DNA of 64,000 nucleotides. Origin: Saprospiraceae bacterium. GTDB taxonomy: Bacteria > Bacteroidota > Bacteroidia > Chitinophagales > Saprospiraceae. The notes under the pieces were generated by a model. The model ran no database searches. It was not told the origin of the DNA and saw only the letters and a list, made by a program, of their open reading frames with translations. Position 1 is the first letter of the stretch. Every line of letters starts with the position of its first letter. Shown piece by piece: positions 38,039 to 46,663 of the stretch. Location: the NCBI GenBank assembly GCA_013360405.1, contig JABWBR010000002.1, positions 62,001-126,000 on the forward strand. Reading direction: 5' to 3'. Made by a program: the position numbers and the translations under genes.

Positions 38039-38090
38039 GACGCAATGCTTTGCGTCTGTACAAATGAGACGCAATGCTTTGCATCTCTTG
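38039..38090. repeat. Two copies of GAGACGCAATGCTTTGCGTCT
   Basis: Two tandem units of the palindrome-like AGACGCAATGCTTTGCGTCT, spaced by about 10 nt, follow directly on the membrane-protein stop. Each unit is a near-perfect short hairpin; the second is ended by the TTG of the next gene's promoter. Confidence 0.8.
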
Positions 38091-38118
38091 CGTAGATAGA
38101 GAATAGTATTTACATTTG
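38088..38118 (+). promoter_or_regulatory. Promoter of the 249-residue membrane protein gene
   Basis: TTG at 38088-38090 and TACATTTG at 38111-38118 are spaced by 20 nt, both elements of the Bacteroidetes sigma factor consensus. The -33 element lies at the edge of the upstream repeat. Confidence 0.6.
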
Positions 38119-38154
38119 AATACAAACAACATATAAAACTAAAAACCAAAATCC

Positions 38155-38904
38155 ATGCGTACATTAAATCAGCAGAAGATGGAACGCCTGATCGAGCAGG
38201 GGTACGAATTTCGCCTGGGCGATTATATAAGCGAAGGATTCTCCATCATGCAAAAGCAGATGGGGTTGTTCGTAGGCTTTACCATCGTATTCTTTCTCAT
38301 TGTGATGGGCGCCCAGATTGTGCCTGTTGTAGGCCCCATTGCCTCCAGTTTTTTCTTAAGTCCGCCGCTTGTGGCCGGTTTTTACCTGGTATCGCATAAA
38401 ATCAAGTTGGGTGAACCTATCACCTTCAACGATTTTTTCTCCGGATTCACTTTCGTAGGTCCTTTGGCCATAGCTACCTTGGTACTTACTATATTTTACG
38501 TGGTGGGCATGGTTCCTTTTATCATGGCCGTGGGCACTTCCATCTTTTTGGGTGAATTCACAGGGTTTGAAATGTTTCCTTTCTGGTCATTTTTCTTGTT
38601 GCTTCCGCTGGTTTACCTGGGGGTAGCCTATTCCTGGACCTCTCTTTTTATTGTATTTCATAAAATGGAATTCTGGCCGGCGATGGAGCTGAGCCGCAAG
38701 ATCGTAACCAAAAACTGGTGGCAGATCTTTTTGTTTGCTATCGCAATCGGCTTTGTAAACCTGGCGGGAGTGCTAGCATTGGGGGTAGGACTCTTATTTA
38801 CCGTGCCTGCTTCTCTGGCTGCCCAGTATGCCGCTTTTGCCGATGTAACGAGGCTGATGGAAGAGGAAGAAGCCGATGAGATAGTGGATCACTTGGTGGA
38901 TTGA
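38155..38904 (+). CDS. Polytopic membrane protein with about six spans
   Basis: 249 residues. A short cytoplasmic N-terminus (MRTLNQQKMERLIEQGYEFR) leads to about six hydrophobic segments, with text such as KQMGLFVGFTIVFFLIVMGA, FLSPPLVAGFYLVSHKIKLG and TLVLTIFYVVGMVPFIMAVG. The layout (paired spans with SPPLVAGFY / FSGF motifs) resembles the DUF975-like or glycerophosphodiester-phosphodiesterase-associated membrane domain families. No catalytic residues seen. Convergent with the CBS gene across a hairpin array. Confidence 0.75.
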   Translation: MRTLNQQKMERLIEQGYEFRLGDYISEGFSIMQKQMGLFVGFTIVFFLIVMGAQIVPVVGPIASSFFLSPPLVAGFYLVSHKIKLGEPITFNDFFSGFTFVGPLAIATLVLTIFYVVGMVPFIMAVGTSIFLGEFTGFEMFPFWSFFLLLPLVYLGVAYSWTSLFIVFHKMEFWPAMELSRKIVTKNWWQIFLFAIAIGFVNLAGVLALGVGLLFTVPASLAAQYAAFADVTRLMEEEEADEIVDHLVD

Positions 38905-38907
38905 GTT

Positions 38908-38977
38908 AGCACTCAGCAGTCGGCAGTCGGCAGTCAGATCAATGAAACTGAGTGCTGACTGCCGAGTGCTGACTGCT
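38908..38977. repeat. 30-bp stem built from GCAGTCGGCAGTC words
   Basis: Left arm 38908-38937 and right arm 38948-38977 are complementary at about 26 of 30 positions with a 10-nt AT-rich loop; each arm repeats CAGTCGG / GACTGCCG. It lies between two convergent genes, touches the stop codons on both sides, and could act as a bidirectional terminator. Confidence 0.88.
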
Positions 38978-39635
38978 AAACATTAAGATACGACATCAAC
39001 GCATCGTAGCGTTCGCGGAGGGAGTCGAAATATTCTGCTTCGTAAAACGAGGCTTTCACTTCATAATTAAAGCGTTCGAAAGTCGCTATAATACCATGAA
39101 CGTTGAGGCGGTTGATTTTCAGGGTTACTTCCAGGCGTTCTGAGTGGGCGTTGGTAGTAATAAAAGCGCTGATAATAGCTGCATTTTCGGATTCCACGAT
39201 ACGGGCAATTTCCGCCAGGGAATAATCGCGTTTGGGTATTTCGAGCACGATAATACAGCCCGGTTCTATAAACGACACGGTAGAGGCAAAATAGCGCAGC
39301 AAGTCTTCCATCGTGATGAGTCCCAGATAATTGTGTTGGTCGTCTACCACGGGGACTATACTGAGGTTGTGTTCTGCCAGCAGGCGCATCACCTCAAAAA
39401 TATGGTCGGAATGTTTTACGTATACGGCCGGCAGGGAAAGCGCGTAGGAGCCGACGGCTTCCTCGGCATCATTGTTGAGCACATCATCTTCTGAAAGCAA
39501 TCCCAGCAGTTGGCGGTCATTGACGATAGGCAGGTGCCTGATATGGAAATCGGACATTAAGCCAATGGCTTCTTCACCGGTATCGGAAGTGCGCAGTGGC
39601 AAAATAATCGAAGAGAGCAGGTTTTCAGCAATCAT
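38976..39635 (-). CDS. CBS-domain pair protein with ACT-like C-terminus
   Basis: 219 residues. Two CBS motifs occupy about residues 1-125 (EEAIGLMSDFHIRHLPIVND, LLGLLSEDD; IFEVMRLLAEHNLSIVPVVD, YLGLITMEDLL). The last 90 residues are ACT-like (CIIVLEIPKRDYSLAEIARI, AAIISAFI, LEVTLKINRLNVHGIIATFE). AcuB-type proteins share this layout and sense adenosine nucleotides. The start has SIILPLRTSDT with no signal peptide, so it is cytoplasmic. It stands with the TM2 gene upstream on the same strand but with a clear gap. Confidence 0.88.
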   Translation of the reverse strand: MIAENLLSSIILPLRTSDTGEEAIGLMSDFHIRHLPIVNDRQLLGLLSEDDVLNNDAEEAVGSYALSLPAVYVKHSDHIFEVMRLLAEHNLSIVPVVDDQHNYLGLITMEDLLRYFASTVSFIEPGCIIVLEIPKRDYSLAEIARIVESENAAIISAFITTNAHSERLEVTLKINRLNVHGIIATFERFNYEVKASFYEAEYFDSLRERYDALMSYLNV

Positions 39636-39680
39636 AGCACCAGTATTATCAGGTCGTCAAAAAAAATAGCCGGTATCCCA

Positions 39681-40508
39681 TCAACCCAGCAGTTTGCGCT
39701 TTTGGCTGGCAAACTCGTCTTCTGTGAGGAGGCCTTTTTCTCTCAATTCGCCCAAACGCTTGAGTTGTTCGAGTAGATCGGGAGAGGGAGGGGCGCCCAG
39801 CGGTTCCAACTTGGTCGCTTCAATAGCTTTGGGCTGGACCTCAGCGGCGGGGGCGCCGGGTTCGAGCCGGAAGCCGTTTGCTTCAAAGGTATCAAATTTA
39901 TCCTGGATACGCAGATAAGCCAGCGCGTCGTGGGTCTTTATGCGGCTGAAATCGGAAAAGCCCATGGACACTGCCCGGTCGAGGTGAAAAAAGGCCTGTT
40001 CGGCCTCTTCGGTGAGCGACAGGGCGCAGGCCAGGTTGAAATGCACGGCCACATCGTCGGGATTGATCTCAAGGGCTTTTTCAAAATCGGCAATAGCGCC
40101 TTCGTAGTCGTAGTCCTTGTATTTTTGAATGCCGCTTGCTTTCAGTGTCTCGTTATTTGGCCGGGCAGGCGCGGCGGGACGGGCACGCTCGGGAGCGCGG
40201 CGGTCGCGGCGCTGTTCCGCGCGGTCTTCGCGTCGTTCGGCACGTTCGCGATAGCGATTATCCCTGCGTTCGTAATCGGGGCGTTCGCGCCATTCTTCTT
40301 TGTTGCGGTTGTATTTGGCATTAAAAGATTCCTGGTCCATTGAAAAAAAAGCGATCGCGTCTATCAATCCCAGCAGTACGCTAAGCCCGAAAAAGAAAAA
40401 GAGAAACAGGTACAAGATACCCCACCCTACCTGCCCGAGGTAGAATCTGTGAATACCGATCCATCCGAAAAAAAGCGCTAAAATGCCCGCTACGTTTTTG
40501 TCTTTCAT
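39681..40508 (-). CDS. TM2-domain, TPR and SHOCT-domain membrane protein
   Basis: 275 residues from the ATG at 40506-40508. The N-terminal 60 residues are a TM2 domain (NVAGILALFFGWIGIHRFYL, GLIDAIAFFSMD). An Arg-rich linker follows (RERAERREDRAEQRRDRR), then a TPR unit (DYEGAIADFEKALEINPDDV) with a partial second, and a C-terminal SHOCT motif (LEQLKRLGELREKGLLTEDE). All are interaction or oligomerisation modules. The combination suggests a membrane-anchored scaffold; no enzymatic role. An alternative ATG lies two codons upstream. Confidence 0.85.
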   Translation of the reverse strand: MKDKNVAGILALFFGWIGIHRFYLGQVGWGILYLFLFFFFGLSVLLGLIDAIAFFSMDQESFNAKYNRNKEEWRERPDYERRDNRYRERAERREDRAEQRRDRRAPERARPAAPARPNNETLKASGIQKYKDYDYEGAIADFEKALEINPDDVAVHFNLACALSLTEEAEQAFFHLDRAVSMGFSDFSRIKTHDALAYLRIQDKFDTFEANGFRLEPGAPAAEVQPKAIEATKLEPLGAPPSPDLLEQLKRLGELREKGLLTEDEFASQKRKLLG

Positions 40509-40566
40509 TACCATTCGTTTTCCAGCATGCTAAGTAACAGCAAAAAACATTAAGATGCAACGAAAA

Positions 40567-40591
40567 AGGCCGTCTCTCTCGGAGACGGCCT
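40567..40591 (-). terminator. Intrinsic terminator of the first small heat-shock gene
   Basis: AGGCCGTCTC (40567-40576) pairs with GAGACGGCCT (40582-40591). On the minus strand the stem is followed by TTTTT. It lies about 40 nt downstream of the Hsp20 stop at 40628. Confidence 0.85.
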
Positions 40592-40627
40592 GAAATAAAC
40601 ACCTAAAACCCTATTAACTAACCTATA

Positions 40628-41071
40628 TTATGCGATCTCGATGGTACGCACATCTTCCGGTTTGACTACTTCTTTGCGGGGTACTACCACAAGGAGTACG
40701 CCTTTTTCGTAAGTAGCCTTGATATCGTCGGCTTTTACCGTTTCAGGCAGTTGGAAACTGCGGCTGAAAGAAGTATAGTTGAATTCGCGGCGGGTATATT
40801 TTCCCTCTTTGATATCTTCTTTCTTTTCTTCTTTCGTAGCCGAAACGGTCAAGAAGCCTTTGTTGACATTAACCTTAAAATCGCCTTTTTCCAAACCCGG
40901 GGCAGCAAATTCCATGCGGTAGCTGTCGGGGGTTTCAATCACGTTAACAGATGGTTGGCTGAGCGTAAAGTCAGCGCCGATGAAGTCACCGATGTTTCTG
41001 TTGAAGAAATCATCGACCCAATTGCCGAAGCCCTTGGCCGGAGCAAAGGGATTGTACTTGATAAGGCTCAT
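40628..41071 (-). CDS. Small heat-shock protein (Hsp20/alpha-crystallin)
   Basis: 147 residues from the ATG at 41069-41071; the frame open upstream lacks a plausible start region. The alpha-crystallin domain spans about residues 45-140 (SYRMEFAAPGLEKGDFKVNV, YTRREFNYTSFSRSFQLPE, ATYEKGVLLVVVPRKE), with the closing VRTIEIA motif. It is an ATP-independent holdase chaperone. A second paralogue lies 108 nt upstream on the same strand, and a terminator follows. Confidence 0.92.
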   Translation of the reverse strand: MSLIKYNPFAPAKGFGNWVDDFFNRNIGDFIGADFTLSQPSVNVIETPDSYRMEFAAPGLEKGDFKVNVNKGFLTVSATKEEKKEDIKEGKYTRREFNYTSFSRSFQLPETVKADDIKATYEKGVLLVVVPRKEVVKPEDVRTIEIA

Positions 41072-41179
41072 AACAGCTGTTAAATTGGTTAAACCATTTG
41101 GGTCACTTCTATATATTAAACACATTTTGCGGGCAAAACATTGAATAATGTCCGTCATCCCATTGTCATATTACCACAG

Positions 41180-41638
41180 TTACGCGATATCGATCACGCG
41201 GGGCGGTTGTTCCTTGGCGGTTTCTTTTTTCGGCAAGGTGAGCGCAAGGATGCCATTGTAGTAGTTAGCCTGGATGCCATTGGTATCGATGGCGTCGGGC
41301 AATTCGAAACGGCGCTCAAATTGGGCATAGCCGAATTCTCGCTTGCGCACGGTTTCCCCTTCTACTGCCTGTACTTCTTTTTTGGCGGCAATGTGCAGCA
41401 CATTTTTATCCAACCTCACTTCGAAGTCTTGCTTGTCGAGGCCTGGCGCTGCTACTTCAATAAAAAACGCTTCACCTGTTTCTTTTACGTTTACTGCGGG
41501 GCGGCTCAATACCTGGCCTACATCGCCATTTGAGGTAGGCAGGTTCACCTGCGACATGGTTCTGAGCAATTGATCGAAGGCATTAAAATCAACTACGGGG
41601 CGTTTGCGCAGCGCAGGTCTTACTTGCAAAATCGTCAT
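41180..41638 (-). CDS. Small heat-shock protein (Hsp20/alpha-crystallin), second copy
   Basis: 152 residues. The alpha-crystallin domain is clear (EAFFIEVAAPGLDKQDFEVR, RKREFGYAQFERRFELPDAI, YYNGILALTLPKKE, closing PRVIDIA). It differs enough from the first copy to be an old duplicate, and hetero-oligomers are common in such pairs. It faces the membrane pyrophosphatase gene across a divergent intergenic region holding a repeat array. Confidence 0.92.
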   Translation of the reverse strand: MTILQVRPALRKRPVVDFNAFDQLLRTMSQVNLPTSNGDVGQVLSRPAVNVKETGEAFFIEVAAPGLDKQDFEVRLDKNVLHIAAKKEVQAVEGETVRKREFGYAQFERRFELPDAIDTNGIQANYYNGILALTLPKKETAKEQPPRVIDIA

Positions 41639-41805
41639 GGCAATTATGTTTTTGAAGTTTGTGAATTAATATTGATTGCTATTTCCTCTAAATCAATTGG
41701 CATACCAAAGCCCAAAAAATGCCGGAGAGGCAGATTTATTGACTAAGAACATGACGTTTTGTCTAAATATCTAAAGCAAACATGTCAATATGTCATGCGG
41801 TGCAA

Positions 41806-41901
41806 GTTTATGAGGGTCGATGAGGGTTTATGAGGGGTAAAAATCATCTTTCATAAACCCTTATAAACTTTCATAAACCCTCATAAACCCTTCATAAACC
41901 C
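41806..41901. repeat. Inverted array of TCATAAACCC words in a divergent region
   Basis: Left part (41806-41838) has three copies of TTTATGAGGG. The right part (41850-41901) has at least four of the complement TCATAAACCC. An AT-rich loop separates them. It lies between divergent hsp20 and pyrophosphatase genes, just upstream of the latter's promoter. Confidence 0.88.
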
Positions 41902-41909
41902 AACATTTA

Positions 41910-41940
41910 TTGTTCAAAATAAAATATTGCCTTACTTTTG
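41910..41940 (+). promoter_or_regulatory. Promoter of the membrane pyrophosphatase gene
   Basis: TTG at 41910-41912 and TACTTTTG at 41933-41940 are spaced by 20 nt and match the Bacteroidetes consensus. Transcription from about 41947 would exclude the longer ORF starts at 41910 and 41946 and gives a leader of about 77 nt before the ATG at 42024. Confidence 0.7.
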
Positions 41941-42023
41941 CGCCCATGTTTAAAACTAGCGGCGTTTTCAAACAAAGGCGACCGCTACCTTTTATTAAAA
42001 AATCAACTCAAAGGTCTTCGTAT

Positions 42024-44219
42024 ATGGGACACACGATTAACTACCTGATTCCACTATTCGGCGTATTCGGATTGCTGTACGCATTCTGGAAAACTTCCTG
42101 GGTATCGAACCAAGATCCCGGCACAGAGAGAATGCAGCGCATTGCCAAAAGCATTGCTGAAGGCGCCATGGCATTTTTGAAAGCGGAATACAAAGTGCTA
42201 GTCATTTTCGTATTGGCCGTAGCCATTCTGCTCGGCATCAGCGGCAACACCGAAGCATCGTCGCCGCTCATCGCTTTGTCATTCATCGTAGGCGCTTTTT
42301 GTTCGGCGCTTGCCGGCTACATCGGTATGAACGTGGCTACCAAAGCCAACGTGCGCACCACGCAGGCCGCCCGCACCAGCATGGGCAAAGCGCTTGAAAT
42401 AGCCTTCGCAGGCGGCTCCGTAATGGGTCTCGGCGTGGTAGGCCTCGGCGTACTCGGACTGGGCGGTTTGTTCCTGATTTATAGCAATATGGGCTGGGAT
42501 ATCAACAAAGTGATTACTGTTATCACCGGCTTTTCATTTGGCGCTTCTTCGATTGCCTTGTTTGCGCGCGTAGGCGGCGGTATCTATACCAAAGCTGCCG
42601 ACGTAGGCGCCGACCTGGTGGGCAAGGTAGAAGCCGGCATCCCGGAAGACCACCCGCTCAACCCCGCTACCATTGCCGACAACGTAGGCGACAACGTAGG
42701 CGACGTGGCCGGCATGGGCGCCGACTTATTCGAATCTTACGTGGGTTCTATCGTGGGTACGATGGTACTGGGCGCTGCATTTATCGGCGTCGTAGGCTTT
42801 GAAAATACCAACGAATTCGGAGGACTCAATGCCGTTATCCTTCCCCTGGTACTGGCAGGCGTAGGTATTATCACGTCTATTGCAGGTACATTTTTTGTAA
42901 AAGTTAGAGAAGGCGGCAACCCGCAAAAGGCACTTAATATCGGCGAATTCGGCTCGTCGGCAGTAATGATCCTTGCCTCGTATTTTGTAATCAACTGGAT
43001 GTTGCCCACCGAATGGACGTTTAGCGATACACTATACCGCGACGACGCCGGCAATCCCCTGATGCGGGAAATGTCTGCCAACGGCGTATTCTTCGCCACT
43101 ATCATAGGTCTCGTAGCCGGCTTGCTCATCGGTATTGTAACCGAATACTTCACCGGTACCGGTAAAGGTCCGGTGAACTCTATCGTGCGCCAGTCGGGCA
43201 CGGGTTCGGCTACCAATATCATCTCCGGACTTAGCGTAGGTATGATCTCTACAGCTATTCCCATCCTTGTAATTGCCGCTTCTATCATCGGCGCGTTCTA
43301 CTTTGCCGGTCTGTATGGCATCGCTATCGCGGCTGTGGGCATGTTGTCCAACACGGGTATCCAACTGGCGGTAGACGCTTACGGCCCCATCTCCGACAAT
43401 GCAGGCGGTATCGCTGAAATGGGCGAACTGCCCAAAGAAGTGCGTACAGTAACCGACAAACTCGATGCAGTGGGCAATACGACAGCCGCTATCGGCAAAG
43501 GTTTTGCCATTGGCTCGGCAGCTCTTACGGCACTGGCTCTGTTTGGCGCCTACATGCAATCAGCGAAGATGTCTTCTATCGATATTTCCAAACCCGACGT
43601 AATGGCGGGTTTGTTTGTGGGCGGTATGTTGCCCTTCCTCTTCTCTGCGTTATCTATGCAGGCCGTAGGCCGCGCCGCTATGGCGATGATCAAGGAAGTG
43701 CGCCGCCAGTTCGCGGATATTCCCGAACTCAAAGCAGCCCTCGCGGTCATGCGCAAAAACGAGAACTCGGATTTCCATACCTGGAACGAAGCCGACCGCA
43801 AAGTATTTGACGATGCCGACGGCAAAGCCGAATACGGCCACTGCGTGGATATCTCTACGAAGGCAGCTATCCGCGAAATGGTACTTCCCGGCGTATTAGC
43901 TGTGGCAGCCCCGGTACTCGTCGGTTTCCTCGGCGGCACCGAGATGCTGGGCGGCCTGCTCGCCGGCGTAACGGTTACGGGCGTACTGATGGCCATCTTC
44001 CAGTCGAACGCCGGCGGCGCCTGGGATAATGCCAAGAAGATGTTCGAGTCGGGCGTAGAAATCGACGGCAAAATGTACTACAAGGGCTCCGAACCCCACA
44101 AAGCAGCCGTAGTTGGCGACACGGTGGGCGATCCGTTTAAGGATACCTCGGGCCCCTCGCTCAATATCCTGCTCAAGTTGATGTCAGTGGTTGCATTGGT
44201 TATTGCACCGCTGTTGTAG
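42024..44219 (+). CDS. hppA: Membrane-bound ion-translocating pyrophosphatase (K+-dependent type)
   Basis: 731 residues with about 16 spans. The start at 42024 fits the promoter. The PPi-binding acidic motifs are present ([58 protein letters not shown]). [10 protein letters not shown] carries Ala where K+-independent enzymes have Lys, so it should be K+-dependent. The Glu in [11 protein letters not shown] is placed as in Na+-pumping members, suggesting Na+ (or Na+/H+) rather than pure H+ transport; this is inference from motif position. It converts pyrophosphate energy into an ion gradient, useful for anabolism. A repeat-derived terminator follows. Confidence 0.94.
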   Translation: MGHTINYLIPLFGVFGLLYAFWKTSWVSNQDPGTERMQRIAKSIAEGAMAFLKAEYKVLVIFVLAVAILLGISGNTEASSPLIALSFIVGAFCSALAGYIGMNVATKANVRTTQAARTSMGKALEIAFAGGSVMGLGVVGLGVLGLGGLFLIYSNMGWDINKVITVITGFSFGASSIALFARVGGGIYTKAADVGADLVGKVEAGIPEDHPLNPATIADNVGDNVGDVAGMGADLFESYVGSIVGTMVLGAAFIGVVGFENTNEFGGLNAVILPLVLAGVGIITSIAGTFFVKVREGGNPQKALNIGEFGSSAVMILASYFVINWMLPTEWTFSDTLYRDDAGNPLMREMSANGVFFATIIGLVAGLLIGIVTEYFTGTGKGPVNSIVRQSGTGSATNIISGLSVGMISTAIPILVIAASIIGAFYFAGLYGIAIAAVGMLSNTGIQLAVDAYGPISDNAGGIAEMGELPKEVRTVTDKLDAVGNTTAAIGKGFAIGSAALTALALFGAYMQSAKMSSIDISKPDVMAGLFVGGMLPFLFSALSMQAVGRAAMAMIKEVRRQFADIPELKAALAVMRKNENSDFHTWNEADRKVFDDADGKAEYGHCVDISTKAAIREMVLPGVLAVAAPVLVGFLGGTEMLGGLLAGVTVTGVLMAIFQSNAGGAWDNAKKMFESGVEIDGKMYYKGSEPHKAAVVGDTVGDPFKDTSGPSLNILLKLMSVVALVIAPLL

Positions 44220-44280
44220 GAGAGGGAGAGAGTGTGAGAGGGAGAGAGGGAGAGATGCCTGGAGGTGTCTCTCCCTTTTG
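44220..44280 (+). terminator. Terminator after hppA built from GGGAGAG repeat words
   Basis: The array GAGAGGGAGAG... (44220-44256) ends in a stem of GGGAGAGA (44248-44255) with TCTCTCCC (44268-44275), followed by TTTT and a further T-rich tract. It shows how a repeat word can be used as the arm of an intrinsic terminator. Confidence 0.75.
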
Positions 44281-44358
44281 CTTTTTGTCCAATAGGAAGC
44301 CAGCAAGAGCTTAAGGGTTTCAGGCTCTTTGTTGAGGAATTGGACTTCGCAGTTTAAT

Positions 44359-44466
44359 TTAAAAATATTTTGTGAGGCCCAATTTAAGGCCTACAATGTT
44401 ATTCTCGATTAACATTCCTTCAAGAACAAAAGAAGCCTCTTCTTGATATTGCTCACATTTCGCAAT
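44359..44466 (-). pseudogene. Remnant of an outer-membrane beta-barrel C-terminus
   Basis: On the minus strand a frame without start reads QEEASFVLEGMLIENNIVGL then KLGLTKYF and a stop at 44359. The alternating pattern and the final Phe are typical of the last strand of outer-membrane barrels. An in-frame stop near 44495 closes it upstream. The remnant overlaps the beginning of the plus-strand frame at 44443. Only about 35 residues support this. Confidence 0.35.
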
Positions 44467-44706
44467 ATCGTGGTCAATGCCCTGGACGCCCACCTAACTG
44501 CCATGCGCGCCTTCATTCGCCGGCAAAAGAACCCGAGCTACCTCGAGGTCAACTACCGGCAGTTGGTCTACTTCGCACAGCGCCTCCTTGAGTTAAACCC
44601 CTTCGATCCGGGCGACAAAGCCAGGCTCCGGGAAGAAGTAGCGATGGCAAAAGCCGTGGCTGAAAAAGACTGGTTGCTGCGGATGCTGGAAAGGAGAGGC
44701 GATTGA
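44443..44706 (+). CDS. Hypothetical 87-residue (or shorter) protein
   Basis: The frame opens with a TTG at 44443; GTG at 44470 or ATG at 44503 would give 78 or 67 residues. The text is protein-like and helical (ALDAHLTAMRAFIRRQKNPS, YRQLVYFAQRLLELNPFDPG, AMAKAVAEKDWLLRMLERRG), with GC content and codons like the flanking genes. No family recognised. Its 5' part overlaps a barrel remnant on the other strand, so the real start is probably the ATG at 44503. Could be a fragment of a larger lost gene. Confidence 0.45.
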   Translation: MILLTFRNIVVNALDAHLTAMRAFIRRQKNPSYLEVNYRQLVYFAQRLLELNPFDPGDKARLREEVAMAKAVAEKDWLLRMLERRGD

Positions 44707-44724
44707 TGGCTTGTTTCTCTCCAC

Positions 44725-45201
44725 TCACCTCCCCCAGCAATCAATCACCGATTTCAGCGCCACAAATAGCGCTTCCCTGCCTTCTTTGGTCACCACCGGC
44801 TCCTCTTCTTCTTCATCGATGGTGAGGCCGTCTTCTATGAAGGCCAGGAGGTCTTCCTGGGGGGAATCCTGGAAAAACACGTCGAGGCGCTCGCGCCAGT
44901 TGTGGGTTTGCACGTCTTGCAACAAGGTCCAGTTGCGTTCTTCGGCTTCTTCAAGGGCCTCCGCATCAACAGTGGGCAGTTCAGGCACTACCATCGTGAT
45001 AGCCTTCCAGATCACCAACAGCAGGTAAAAGGCGTATTCACGCTCTTCCTGGGTGAAAGCATCGAAATGTTCGGCAAAGAAATAACCCAGCACTTCGGGC
45101 TGCTGTTCTTCTAATTCTACTACGGCGTCGTTGAAGGCCTCCGCCGATTCGCCCAGCGCTTCTGCTGCGGCATCCAGGACTGATTCTGTGATGAATACCA
45201 T
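44725..45201 (-). CDS. Acidic hypothetical protein
   Basis: 158 residues, very acidic (repeats of Glu/Asp, for example VDAEALEEAEERN and LTIDEEEEEPVVT), helical, with no signal peptide or membrane span. No motif is recognised. It lies downstream of the DUF58-end region in the same orientation but is separated from the MoxR/DUF58 operon by the octamer array and about 130 nt, so it is probably not part of that operon's stop. Codon use is like its neighbours. Confidence 0.7.
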   Translation of the reverse strand: MVFITESVLDAAAEALGESAEAFNDAVVELEEQQPEVLGYFFAEHFDAFTQEEREYAFYLLLVIWKAITMVVPELPTVDAEALEEAEERNWTLLQDVQTHNWRERLDVFFQDSPQEDLLAFIEDGLTIDEEEEEPVVTKEGREALFVALKSVIDCWGR

Positions 45202-45270
45202 GTTATCAGGTTTGTTGTCGGTTGTCGGTTCTCTGTTATCGGTTCGCTCCCCAAATTACTCTCACTCTCT

Positions 45271-45334
45271 CACCCTCTCACCCTCTCACCCTCTCACCCT
45301 CTCACCCTCTCACCCTCTCACCCTCTCACCCTCC
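45271..45334. repeat. Eight perfect or near-perfect tandem copies of CACCCTCT
   Basis: Seven identical octamers (45271-45326) and an eighth ending in CC (45327-45334), preceded by a degenerate part from about 45258. The array abuts the stop codon of the DUF58 gene (minus strand, 45334-45336). Confidence 0.92.
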
Positions 45335-46659
45335 TAAATCAGGCCTCTGGATTTCAGTTCCAGGTATTTGTTGATCGCATTGATCGTCAACTCCTCGGGG
45401 CGGGTCAGGAAGGCCTGGATGCCGTATTGGCGCAGTTTTTGCACCATCTGCATCTTTTCGGCCAGGTATTTTTGGGCAACGGTTTGGTAATAGATTTCTT
45501 CCAGCGTTTCGGCGCTTTTGGCGGCAAACTCGCGGATTTCGGTATTTTCAAAAAAGACGACCACCAGCAGGTGAAATTTGTTGATTTTGCGCAAAATCGG
45601 CAGGGCGCGGTCGAGGGCGTAAGCGCTTTCAAAATTGGTATACAAAATCAATAAACTGCGATTAGTGATGAGCTTGCGGGCGGCAAAATAGAGCAATTCA
45701 AAGTTGGCCTCCAGTGGGCGCTCCTGTTCTTTATACAACGCCAGCATGATTTTGTTGAGCTGCTCGGGCCTGCTGTCGGCTTTCAGGGTAGAACCCATTT
45801 TATCGGAAAAGGTGATCAAGCCGGCGCGGTCGTGTTTGAGCAGGGCGATATTCGACAAGGTGAGGCTGGTGTTGATGGCATAATCCATGAGGCTGAGCCC
45901 GTTGAAAGGCAGGCGCATGGCCCGGCTTTTGTCGATGATGTTGTATATGTGCTGGGCGCGTTCGTCTTCGTACTGGTTGACCATCAGCGAGGCCCGGCGA
46001 CTACTGGCTTTCCAGTTGATGCTGCGATAATCGTCGCCGGGCACGTAGTTTTTGATTTGCTCAAATTCGTAGCTGTGCCCGATACGCCGCATGCGCTTTT
46101 GTCCCTTCTGGTGGGTCACCCGGTCGTATGCCCACAACTCGAATTGTTTCATTTGTAAAATGGAAGGGTATACCGGCACTTCGATATCGGCAGGAATGCG
46201 CAGCCGGCGCTCTATGAGCCCCAAAAGGGTGGAAACGAACAGGTTGATGCGCCCAAAATGATACGCGCCCCTGCTCAACGGCCGCAATTCGTATTTGACG
46301 GTTTTTTCTTCGCCAGGCTCCAGCGACAGCCGCTGTTCAAAATCGCGTAGTTGAAACTGGTGGGGCAATTCATCTACAAGTACCAGCGACAGGCGAAGGC
46401 CGGTCCGGTTTTTGAGCGCTACCCGCACGGCATTGTGGTCGCCCAGCGACAATACTTTGGGCAAGTGCCGCTGCGCGTCTATTTTCATACGCGGGTTGTA
46501 AAGCAGCATGATGTCGAGCAGGCAAAGCGCCAATACGATGGCCAACAGTACCTGCGTAACGACAAACAGGGCCGGCAACGCAAACGATAGTGCAAAAAGC
46601 CCGATGAGCGAGCCCCAGACTATAAAAAAGCGGCTGTGCAGGTGTACGGATTTCAGCAT
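45334..46659 (-). CDS. DUF58-domain protein with VWA-like fold
   Basis: 441 residues. Two N-terminal membrane spans (FIVWGSLIGLFALSFALPAL, LLAIVLALCLLDIMLL) are followed by a beta-rich region and the DUF58 core (IGHSYEFEQIKNYVPGDDYR, SINWKASSRRASLMVNQYED) and a VWA-like fold with IIDKSRAM in place of the classical MIDAS start. It is the last gene of the SpoIIM-DUF4129-DUF4350-MoxR-DUF58 operon. DUF58 proteins are regular partners of MoxR ATPases, which act as chaperones for VWA proteins. Role in the cell is not established for this family. Confidence 0.9.
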   Translation of the reverse strand: MLKSVHLHSRFFIVWGSLIGLFALSFALPALFVVTQVLLAIVLALCLLDIMLLYNPRMKIDAQRHLPKVLSLGDHNAVRVALKNRTGLRLSLVLVDELPHQFQLRDFEQRLSLEPGEEKTVKYELRPLSRGAYHFGRINLFVSTLLGLIERRLRIPADIEVPVYPSILQMKQFELWAYDRVTHQKGQKRMRRIGHSYEFEQIKNYVPGDDYRSINWKASSRRASLMVNQYEDERAQHIYNIIDKSRAMRLPFNGLSLMDYAINTSLTLSNIALLKHDRAGLITFSDKMGSTLKADSRPEQLNKIMLALYKEQERPLEANFELLYFAARKLITNRSLLILYTNFESAYALDRALPILRKINKFHLLVVVFFENTEIREFAAKSAETLEEIYYQTVAQKYLAEKMQMVQKLRQYGIQAFLTRPEELTINAINKYLELKSRGLI

Positions 46660-46663
46660 GGCA

